Virus record (IMG/VR): IMGVR_UViG_3300034061_002094
Coordinates: 1 to 31,923 of that record
Direction: 5' to 3' (one strand)
Source: a virus
DNA: 31,923 nucleotides
In this document: in pieces, positions 22,880 through 28,941 of the stretch
Layout: each line of letters opens with the position of its first letter
How positions within the stretch are numbered: position 1 is the first letter of the stretch
Notes under the pieces: generated by a model
Databases searched by the model: none
The model's input: only the letters and a program-made list of their open reading frames with translations
Told to the model about the DNA's origin: nothing
Program-made: the position numbers and the translations under genes

Positions 22880-22888
22880 TATAAATAT
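22880..22888 (-). promoter_or_regulatory. ATATTTATA box upstream of the 321-residue gene
   Basis: Exact minus-strand ATATTTATA followed by ATAAAA, 20 nt before the ATG, in the 30-nt gap after the 76-residue gene. Confidence 0.5.
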
Positions 22889-22889
22889 A

Positions 22890-23120
22890 TTAAGATTCTA
22901 AAATAGCCGGAATTGGCTTAGATTTTTTAAGTTTTGGTGTTTTTTCAATTATACTTTCTTGAGGATCCACCTTAATAATATCTTGCTTAATAGATTGAGA
23001 TATTAGGTTAGATTGTGGAGTAGGATCAAATTGTGGTATAACTGTATCTTTAATTATATTAGACTTAATGGGTGAGGTATAATATGATTGAGGTTTTATA
23101 AATGGTACAGGTGATTTCAT
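22890..23120 (-). CDS. Small Pro/Ser/Ile-rich hypothetical protein
   Basis: A 76-residue protein starting MKSPVPFIKPQSYYTSPIKS. It is rich in Pro, Lys, Ile and Ser with repeated short blocks (IIKDTVIPQFDPTPQ, IIKVDPQESIIEK) and no predicted globular pattern, Cys or membrane helix, so it is probably extended or disordered. It overlaps the gene upstream by 4 nt (ATGA), implying coupling to the membrane-anchored GAF-like protein. No function can be assigned. Confidence 0.65.
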   Translation of the reverse strand: MKSPVPFIKPQSYYTSPIKSNIIKDTVIPQFDPTPQSNLISQSIKQDIIKVDPQESIIEKTPKLKKSKPIPAILES

Positions 23121-23737
23121 TTCTTAACTTTTAAGTAATTTGTGAGTAATGTTCCTATAACACCTACCTTCTGGCGTAAGAATATCCAATTTTCTTTAGT
23201 CATTTCATATTTGTTCTCAGTAAATGAAATCCCCATAATACCTATCAGGTGGTTATCTAAACTATGTAATCCAACCGCATAGAAAGATTTAGTATCATAT
23301 TCAGTTGAAAAAGTATCTAGATCGTAAGTTTCATTATTGGTATAACTTAAAATAGATAATTCACCGTCTTTATACAACTTACCTAAAGCCTTAGGAAATA
23401 AAGATACAGGGATGTTCTGGAATGTATGTTGGGTTGGGGTCACATTAGGGGTTAATTTTTCATAAAAAAATGAAAATTTCTGTATGGATTTCCCTGTTGG
23501 ATAAAAATGTCCACCGTTATGAAATTGAGCAATCCATATTCGATTACATTTTAATTCATCCATTATAGTATCTAATTGATTATCTACTAATTCATTTAAC
23601 TCAACTGCTTCTTGTATAGGTGTTTTAGTTGGTTTAGATTTAAGTTTAACTTTTATCCATTCTACTAACGCTGGTCCAATAACAGCAGTTATAAACGCTA
23701 TAAATAATGGAATTAAAATGTTAAGATAATTTATCAT
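23117..23737 (-). CDS. Membrane-anchored GAF-like domain protein
   Basis: A 206-residue protein. Residues 3-26 (YLNILIPLFIAFITAVIGPA and onward) are one transmembrane helix at the N-terminus, followed by a basic KVKLKSKPTK stretch that would stay in the cytoplasm. The rest resembles a GAF-type sensor: CNRIWIAQFHNGGHFYPTGK, then FSFFYEKLTPNV, HLIGIMGISFTENKYEMT and a closing helix KENWIFLRQKVGVIGTLLTN. A ligand is not predictable. It overlaps both neighbours by 4 nt (ATGA). A role at the host inner membrane is inferred from the anchor. Confidence 0.75.
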   Translation of the reverse strand: MINYLNILIPLFIAFITAVIGPALVEWIKVKLKSKPTKTPIQEAVELNELVDNQLDTIMDELKCNRIWIAQFHNGGHFYPTGKSIQKFSFFYEKLTPNVTPTQHTFQNIPVSLFPKALGKLYKDGELSILSYTNNETYDLDTFSTEYDTKSFYAVGLHSLDNHLIGIMGISFTENKYEMTKENWIFLRQKVGVIGTLLTNYLKVKK

Positions 23738-24303
23738 TTCTTCTTCAAATTTTGTAAATATTTAATTGTTTCTTCACGATTCTTCAATAACAATTCTTTA
23801 CCATTACCGACCCATTGCTCTACATCACCATTTTCAGTGACGTAAGTTTCTCCTTCATTTATAATTTCATCACTCCATATCATGAAATCTTGTATTAAGA
23901 AATCTATGTCAGAGTTAATGATGTTTTTTTCGTATTCTTCCCATAACCCTTGTTTTTTAATATCTGATTCAAAATCAACTTGGCAGTTGAAGCAACGTTT
24001 ATACATAATCCAGAAACGTTTATCTAAGTGTGGTTTCATAAGACGACTACATTCTGGGCAGAATAACGGGAGATGGAGTTCTTGCTTTGCTTTATCTAAT
24101 TTAGTTAGATTTTGTTTAACACCATTCTGTATAGTCCATTTGCGATCATCTTCTTCCCATATATCCCCTTCTTTATGAAATTCTTCTTGTTTAGTATAAC
24201 CAATTCCAATGATTGTTTTATCACCTTGTTTTCCAGTCATTAAGTTACGCATACGTTGTACGTCATGCTGTTGGAATTCTTTCTTTAAAACTGTATCTTT
24301 CAT
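23734..24303 (-). CDS. Zinc-ribbon hypothetical phage protein
   Basis: A 189-residue protein starting MKDTVLKKEFQQHDVQRMRN. The segments RNLMTGKQGDKTIIGIGYTK, EGDIWEEDDRKWTIQNGVKQ and NLTKLDKAKQ are followed by a zinc ribbon: CPECSRLMKPHLDKRFW and then CFNCQVDFESD (C-x2-C twice). The C-terminal 70 residues are helical and acidic. The combination is one I associate with T4-like phages of uncultured hosts, but no function is known. It is coupled by 4-nt overlap to the GAF-like gene and follows the leucine-rich-repeat gene after 4 nt. Confidence 0.8.
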   Translation of the reverse strand: MKDTVLKKEFQQHDVQRMRNLMTGKQGDKTIIGIGYTKQEEFHKEGDIWEEDDRKWTIQNGVKQNLTKLDKAKQELHLPLFCPECSRLMKPHLDKRFWIMYKRCFNCQVDFESDIKKQGLWEEYEKNIINSDIDFLIQDFMIWSDEIINEGETYVTENGDVEQWVGNGKELLLKNREETIKYLQNLKKK

Positions 24304-24307
24304 AATA

Positions 24308-25090
24308 TTAAATATAAATACCTCCTTTTACATATCCTTCATTATCTTCTATCATTTGTTCTATTTGCCCTTTGGTGTATTTTTTGGAAAATGGAGTATT
24401 AGATAAATATAAACCACCTCCAACTTGTAAGTTATCAGGGAGTGAGGTGATTTTAGTATTTTCTAAATCTAAATCACCTCCAACTTTTAAATTATCAGGG
24501 AGTGAGGTGATTTTAGTATTTTCTAAATCTAAATCACCTCCAACTTTTAAATTATCAGGGAGTGAGGTGATTGGAGTATTTCTTAAATTTAAATCACCTC
24601 CAACTTTTAAGTTATCAGGGAGTGAGGTGATTGGAGTATTTCCTAAATATAAATCACCTCCAACTTGTAAGTTATCAGGGAGTGAGGTGATTTTAGTATT
24701 TTTTAAATATAAACCACCTCCAACTTTTAAGTTATCAGGGAGTGAGGTGATTGGAGTATTTCTTAAATATAAACCACCTCCAACTTTTAAGTTATCAGGG
24801 AGTGAGGTGATTGGAGTATTTCTTAAATTTAAATCACCTCCAACTTTTAAATTATCAGGGAGTGAGGTGATTGGAGTATCATCTAAATATAAACCACCTC
24901 CAACTTGTAAATTATCAGGGAGTGAGGCGATTGGAGTATTATTTAAATTTAAATAACCTTTACCCCCATCCTTGATGTATTGTTGGATTTTCTTTTGGAG
25001 GACTATTTGATAGTTCTTAGCACGTTCTTCAGGAGAGCGTCTAGGAACCAATATCTTGTTCTCATTTAATATGTCAAGGAGTTTGATCAT
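24308..25090 (-). CDS. Leader-tagged leucine-rich-repeat protein
   Basis: A 260-residue protein starting MIKLLDILNENK, identical over the first 11 residues except the last to the leader of the 159-residue protein. A basic helical linker (15-45) follows. Then come nine to ten 20-residue repeats of the form NTPITSLPDNLKVGGDLNLR, one beta strand and turn per unit, giving a curved solenoid suited to protein binding. The last 25 residues are a capping helix region (YTKGQIEQMIEDNEGYV). LRR solenoids without enzyme domains usually act as binding proteins. With the leader, an injected host-binding protein is possible (inference). The repeats are nearly identical at DNA level. Confidence 0.88.
   Translation of the reverse strand: MIKLLDILNENKILVPRRSPEERAKNYQIVLQKKIQQYIKDGGKGYLNLNNTPIASLPDNLQVGGGLYLDDTPITSLPDNLKVGGDLNLRNTPITSLPDNLKVGGGLYLRNTPITSLPDNLKVGGGLYLKNTKITSLPDNLQVGGDLYLGNTPITSLPDNLKVGGDLNLRNTPITSLPDNLKVGGDLDLENTKITSLPDNLKVGGDLDLENTKITSLPDNLQVGGGLYLSNTPFSKKYTKGQIEQMIEDNEGYVKGGIYI
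24413..24952 (-). repeat. Nine tandem 60-nt repeats in the LRR gene
   Basis: Nine consecutive 60-nt units, each encoding one 20-residue LRR. They share long identical blocks such as TTATCAGGGAGTGAGG (plus strand) with only a few substitutions per unit, mostly at the TTTTAGTATTTTC/TTGGAGTATTTCT position and the AAATC/AAACC variants. The period is exact, so copy number could change by slippage or unequal recombination without frameshift. Confidence 0.95.
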
Positions 25091-25095
25091 GATTA
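25063..25095 (-). repeat. Start-module repeat, copy 2
   Basis: 33 nt at the start of the LRR gene, identical at 31 positions to 17974-18006. It covers TAATC, ATG and the leader codons. Confidence 0.85.
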
Positions 25096-25506
25096 TAATA
25101 TAATAAATAAAGTTGCTATTATCACTAAAACTGCTGCTCCTGTTGTTTTTATTAATTTATTCTCAAATCTTAATTTCTTGTTCTTAGATTCTACTTTATT
25201 AAGATTAAGAACATATATTTTTTCTTTCTCATTGTATAATGAGATTTGATTCTCATAAGCATTTATTTTAATGGCATAATTATTAATAACGGTATCCTTT
25301 ATGTATGAATGTTGTTCAGTCAAACTAAGTAATTCTTGAGTCGACATTAATTCTACCTTAGCTCTATCTCCATCTACTAAGTCTAGGGCTATCTGTCTGG
25401 CTACTGGAGTTGGAAGTTTAATGAAATTGGTGTCCGTAACGACTTGAGAAGAAACTATCAAGCTGAACGTTAGAATACTTAGTAATAGTAGGACGTATTT
25501 TGTCAT
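25093..25506 (-). CDS. Exported coiled-coil protein with C-terminal membrane helix, spanin-like partner
   Basis: A 137-residue protein. An N-terminal signal-type segment (MTKYVLLLLSILTFSLIVSS) is followed by a periplasmic region with LPTPVARQIALDLVDGDRAK, a coiled coil (60-115, NAYENQISLYNEKEK), and a C-terminal membrane helix (AAVLVIIATLFIIL). No lipobox Cys is present. It begins inside the preceding gene, overlapping it by 89 nt in another frame, an arrangement typical of Rz/Rz1-type lysis pairs. Similar pairs occur in phages of Bacteroidota to my recollection. I infer a lysis or envelope role, but a definite spanin call is not possible without the lipoprotein signal. Confidence 0.7.
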   Translation of the reverse strand: MTKYVLLLLSILTFSLIVSSQVVTDTNFIKLPTPVARQIALDLVDGDRAKVELMSTQELLSLTEQHSYIKDTVINNYAIKINAYENQISLYNEKEKIYVLNLNKVESKNKKLRFENKLIKTTGAAVLVIIATLFIIL

Positions 25507-25765
25507 ATCTTTCTTTAAGTTTAGTTATCTTAATTTTATTAATTTCAATCACTCTATCTAAATAGACAATACTGTCTTTATATATTGTGATAATACTGTC
25601 TTGCTTTTTATGAGTAGAGTCAATTTTAATTATTTCAGCGTTTAGACTGTCTATCTTTTTCTTGTAGTTAATAGTATTAGTATGTTCTTTCTGGATTGTT
25701 TTGTTTATTATCCATATGCTTATTATGAGCAATAATATTGCTATTACTTTGTAATTTGGTTTCAT
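25418..25765 (-). CDS. Membrane-anchored coiled-coil protein, inner-membrane spanin-like
   Basis: A 115-residue protein with an N-terminal membrane helix (YKVIAILLLIISIWIINKTI) and then a long periplasmic coiled coil (INYKKKIDSLNAEIIKIDST, KLKERYDKIRP), closing with SNVQLDSFFSSRYGHQF. This is the layout of an inner-membrane spanin subunit (Rz-type). The final third is overlapped by the start of the next gene. No holin or endolysin is recognisable next to it. Confidence 0.7.
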   Translation of the reverse strand: MKPNYKVIAILLLIISIWIINKTIQKEHTNTINYKKKIDSLNAEIIKIDSTHKKQDSIITIYKDSIVYLDRVIEINKIKITKLKERYDKIRPTITKYSNVQLDSFFSSRYGHQFH

Positions 25766-25767
25766 TC

Positions 25768-26418
25768 TTATATTAATTTATTAAACCAATTTTTAAGTTT
25801 TTCATGTAATTCATAAGCTTCATCATCATTTAAATCTTTAGCGGCTTTTTTAATTAACTCTAATATTTGCATGTAATATTTATCTAATTTAGATTCTTTT
25901 TCAGATAAAACTTCTTTAACAAGTTGTTTTAATTTAACTTCATTTAATGTTTCTTTTTCTTTTACATCATACTCAACCCCAGCGTTATCTAATACAGTTT
26001 TAATAATTTTTTTAGTTAAATCTTTAGATGGATTAGTTTTTTGAGGAAAGATTAATGTGTCATTCTTGGGGGTGAATTTTAATAAGTTAGGTTTTGAGTT
26101 GAATGTTTTAATAAAATTATCCATAGCTTGTTTTGTTTTAACTGGGAATGGTTTGCCTGTTTGTTTTTCAATAGACTTACGTTTAGATGGGATGTTAGGG
26201 CCAAAATAATCCTCTATAGCTTTATTAATTTCAGCCTTATTAAGACTAGTGTTTCTGATATTTGAAACATATATTCCGTAATTGTCTATATTATTAAACG
26301 CTTTAATAACATCGTCAATTGGTCCCTTAGGTGTAATTACTATATCATATTCAGCTTTTACGACTGAGGGTTTTGGTTGGTCCGATAATTCTTGTTCAGA
26401 TTCAAATATATTTCTCAT
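25768..26418 (-). CDS. Two-part protein with internal leader-type segment
   Basis: A 216-residue protein starting MRNIFESEQELSDQPKPS, a short start with I-F-E. Residues 20-60 (VVKAEYDIVITPKGPIDDVI onward) have a strand-helix-strand pattern similar to the 159-residue protein at 17522-18001. The part to residue 155 is alpha/beta and basic. A leader-type segment ETLNEVKLKQLVKEVLSEKE (156-175) then introduces a short C-terminal helical domain (YYMQILELIKKAAKDL, ELHEKLKNWF). As in the 227- and 321-residue proteins, this looks like two units joined at a former start. It shares 1 nt with the HAD gene (TAATG). Confidence 0.75.
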   Translation of the reverse strand: MRNIFESEQELSDQPKPSVVKAEYDIVITPKGPIDDVIKAFNNIDNYGIYVSNIRNTSLNKAEINKAIEDYFGPNIPSKRKSIEKQTGKPFPVKTKQAMDNFIKTFNSKPNLLKFTPKNDTLIFPQKTNPSKDLTKKIIKTVLDNAGVEYDVKEKETLNEVKLKQLVKEVLSEKESKLDKYYMQILELIKKAAKDLNDDEAYELHEKLKNWFNKLI

Positions 26419-26933
26419 TATAGTCCTAATTTTTTAAGTTCATCTATTGTTTGTTCTGTGGATATAAATAGTATACCTTTTCCTCCTCTCGCATTCCATT
26501 CAGAAATAGTGTCAGGTCTATCATCAATTAAGATAGCGTTTGGTTCAGCATAGTTTTGCTTATTTGCGCGAGTTGCTAATACAAGTTTAGTTCCTGGTAT
26601 ATGGTTTTTAATCCATAATCTTTTACCCAAACGTGACTCATTTTCTCTTGATGGAGCTGATAATAATGTTGGGTTATATTTCTTGATATAATTCCATAAT
26701 TCTTTACCTTTAGACATCCATGGAATGCCAGCCCAAAATCTAACACCTTCTTTACTAATAGTGTCCCAAAATTTTTCAGTACCATATTTGTCTTCATATT
26801 CACGAGGAGACATGAATGTGAATTGTTCAAATCGTTTATCAAAGTCAGCTATAACACCATCCATATCACAATATATTTTATACTGTGGTTGTTCTTCTTT
26901 AATTTGTTTATATATGTCTGTTAGTTTATACAT
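26418..26933 (-). CDS. HAD-family phosphatase, 5'(3')-nucleotidase-like
   Basis: A 171-residue protein starting MYKLTDIYKQIKEEQ, leader-like with I-K-E. It then has HAD motif I YCDMDGVIADFD (D23 nucleophile, D25), motif II TLLSAPSRE, a Lys-containing helix GKRLWIKNHIPG (motif III) and motif IV AILIDDRPDTISEW followed by GGKGILFIS. The order and a cap inserted after motif I (KRFEQFTFMS onward) resemble deoxyribonucleotidases of the NT5C type. Its product would be a nucleoside or related dephosphorylated compound. The leader-like start suggests packaging, but the enzyme also makes sense in nucleotide recycling. Its end overlaps the next gene by 1 nt. Confidence 0.85.
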   Translation of the reverse strand: MYKLTDIYKQIKEEQPQYKIYCDMDGVIADFDKRFEQFTFMSPREYEDKYGTEKFWDTISKEGVRFWAGIPWMSKGKELWNYIKKYNPTLLSAPSRENESRLGKRLWIKNHIPGTKLVLATRANKQNYAEPNAILIDDRPDTISEWNARGGKGILFISTEQTIDELKKLGL

Positions 26934-27448
26934 TCGTTTTTTACTATTATGAAACCACCGTTTGATTGACCCGATCTATATTCTGGTATATTTTTAAGTT
27001 GGGATTTAATATACGCGTCATATAATGTATTTTTTTGAGTATTATTAAGATTACCTAATTCTTTAGATGTACCCTTAATAAACAATCCATCTGGTTTATT
27101 TTGTTTTACAAAGTCTTTCACAATATCAACCACAGTTGACATTATGGTGAGCAATGTTTTTAAGTTGGTTTTAGCATATTGATTCTCATCTCCTGATATA
27201 TTATATGCTATGTTATATGCTGATTTTATATTATCCTTATAAACTGGTGGAAATATGTAACGTATATGTTCTTTTACATCTTCAAAATCAACTGTAGCTA
27301 CTTCAGTAAAGTCACCTATATCAACTAAAAACTTATAACGGTAAGGTGAAACCTTAGTCCATTTAAGTGGTGAAACATTTGCCTCACCTATTTCTTTTAC
27401 AAGAATTTCATTGATAATAGGTACCAGTAATGTTGAGTATGACGCCAT
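26921..27448 (-). CDS. Hypothetical protein, paralogue of the C-terminal domain of the adjacent fusion protein
   Basis: A 175-residue protein starting MASYSTLLVPIINEILVKEI. Its residues about 60-172 match the last 110 residues of the 496-residue neighbour: a strand-helix block with TIMSTVVDIVKDFVKQNKPD (neighbour: STMYKIIVDFAEKEKPE), then LYDAYIKSQLKNIPEYRS (neighbour: IYANLTNNKSNRIPGYFR) and a closing GGFIIVK (neighbour: GRFVVLK). It is therefore a stand-alone copy of that domain. Function is unknown. It starts 2 nt after the fusion gene and overlaps the HAD gene by 13 nt. Confidence 0.75.
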   Translation of the reverse strand: MASYSTLLVPIINEILVKEIGEANVSPLKWTKVSPYRYKFLVDIGDFTEVATVDFEDVKEHIRYIFPPVYKDNIKSAYNIAYNISGDENQYAKTNLKTLLTIMSTVVDIVKDFVKQNKPDGLFIKGTSKELGNLNNTQKNTLYDAYIKSQLKNIPEYRSGQSNGGFIIVKNECIN

Positions 27449-27450
27449 GA

Positions 27451-28941
27451 TTAATCTTTTCTTTTTAAAACTACAAAACGACCTTTACCATTTGGTGTGT
27501 TAAATTCTAAACTAACATCTTTCCTAAAATATCCTGGTATTCTATTAGATTTATTATTAGTTAAATTAGCATATATTGTGTGATAATTTTTGTCTCCTAC
27601 ATTATCCATTGATGCTATACCAATATATTCTGGTTTTTCTTTTTCAGCAAAATCAACTATAATTTTATACATGGTGGATAAAATTTTAATATAATCTTTA
27701 GGATTTGTATCTTTTGTTGGTTTTGAAACAATTTTTTCCTGAGGAGTGAACTGGATATTGTAGAATACTCCTAAATCTTTATATGGATTTGGTATATTTT
27801 TTATAGAATAAACATATATTTTATTTCCTACTTGAAATTCACCTCCAGTTAAATCTCCATTTATTTTTACAGCATTATCTTTAGATAAAGTAATTTCATA
27901 TAAAGATTCATGTAAATTATCTACAAATGTTTTGGGTTGATTAAATTTAGGAATATCTAAAAAATATATTTCATTCACTGAACTCTTAATACTATCTTCC
28001 CAATTACGTAGCATCATATTTCCCTTCTCATACGCTTCACGTTCAATATCAGGTAATGTACCATCCTCATTTGTGTTAGTTGTGTTAACACCATTTAACC
28101 TATTTTCTAAATTTTGTACATGGTGTATCATCTCATGACTATATGAACGAATCACGTCTTTAGGATGACGATTCAATGTGTATAATGTAATACTTCTTTC
28201 ACTTGGATTGTAGTAAGCTGTATATCCAAGTAACTTGTCCGCGTTTTCCTTGTCATTACCTATAATTTTTAGTTTAGGCAATGGTGATATATTTAATCCA
28301 CTATCTAGCATGTATTTAGTTAAATATATGATCCCATCTCGAAGATTCCAAGCCTTTTCGGGAAGAGGTGATTGACAACTGCAGTGTTCATTTAATGTTT
28401 GATGTAAAACATCCCACACTTGTTCACGTTCTTTAATGTTAGGGATAAAATTATAAAAGGCTTCTTTATCTCCACTCATTAATGCTTTGCGAGCTTTTGT
28501 ACCACTTATTCCATTATTTAATGTTATTACTTTAACTTCTAAATTAGGGTATTTATTTATAGATTTTGTACGTTGGGCTATGTCTTGTAAGTCTTCTTCT
28601 TGTCCTTCTCTAGCTCCTAAAATCCAGTAAACTTTGTCTTCAGGGTGTTCTTTAGAATAGTCCATAATGGCCTTAACTGGGGATGTTGCTGGTTTTATTT
28701 TAACTTTAGACAGCAAATATTTAGAATATATGTTCCAAATTTTTAAGGATTGAGATTGTGTTATACTATCACGTACACCAGCCCCAACATATATTATAAG
28801 TTCGTCTATTTCAGGGTAGTCTTTTAACGTTTGTTGAATTACAGTAAAATGGCCTTTAGTTGGCGGCTTGAACCCCCCACCGTATATAGCTATTATTTTA
28901 GGTTTAATATTTTCAATTAATGTTTGAACAAGTTTATTCAT
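27451..28941 (-). CDS. Nucleotidyltransferase-metallopeptidase-like fusion protein
   Basis: A 496-residue protein starting MNKLVQTLIENIK (leader-like, L-I-E). Residues 13-180 form a cytidylyltransferase/NMNAT-type domain: AIYGGGFKPPTKGHFTVIQQ with T-x-G-H at 28-31 and GISGTKARKAL (ISxTxxR) at 144-154. Residues 245-320 hold a metallopeptidase-like segment with SYSHEMIHHVQ (HEMIH at 269-273) and a later glutamate-rich helix IEREAYEKG. Residues 345-496 form the domain shared with the next gene. The adenylyl or cytidylyl acceptor is unknown. The metal-binding motif may be active or only structural. The three-domain fusion is unusual. Confidence 0.88.
   Translation of the reverse strand: MNKLVQTLIENIKPKIIAIYGGGFKPPTKGHFTVIQQTLKDYPEIDELIIYVGAGVRDSITQSQSLKIWNIYSKYLLSKVKIKPATSPVKAIMDYSKEHPEDKVYWILGAREGQEEDLQDIAQRTKSINKYPNLEVKVITLNNGISGTKARKALMSGDKEAFYNFIPNIKEREQVWDVLHQTLNEHCSCQSPLPEKAWNLRDGIIYLTKYMLDSGLNISPLPKLKIIGNDKENADKLLGYTAYYNPSERSITLYTLNRHPKDVIRSYSHEMIHHVQNLENRLNGVNTTNTNEDGTLPDIEREAYEKGNMMLRNWEDSIKSSVNEIYFLDIPKFNQPKTFVDNLHESLYEITLSKDNAVKINGDLTGGEFQVGNKIYVYSIKNIPNPYKDLGVFYNIQFTPQEKIVSKPTKDTNPKDYIKILSTMYKIIVDFAEKEKPEYIGIASMDNVGDKNYHTIYANLTNNKSNRIPGYFRKDVSLEFNTPNGKGRFVVLKRKD

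Noticed and set aside
1950-22888. TATAAATA on the plus strand as T4-type late promoters
   Set aside because: In this orientation they would fire away from all genes. They sit before minus-strand starts, so the minus reading ATATTTATA is more sensible.
24413-24952. Regular repeats resembling a CRISPR array
   Set aside because: Units are contiguous 60-mers without unique spacers and encode a leucine-rich solenoid.
24372-24956. A 194-codon open frame on the plus strand made of tandem repeats
   Set aside because: It is the antisense reading of the 60-nt LRR repeats; the exact 60-nt period keeps the opposite frame open. No start-region signals and every other gene is on the minus strand.
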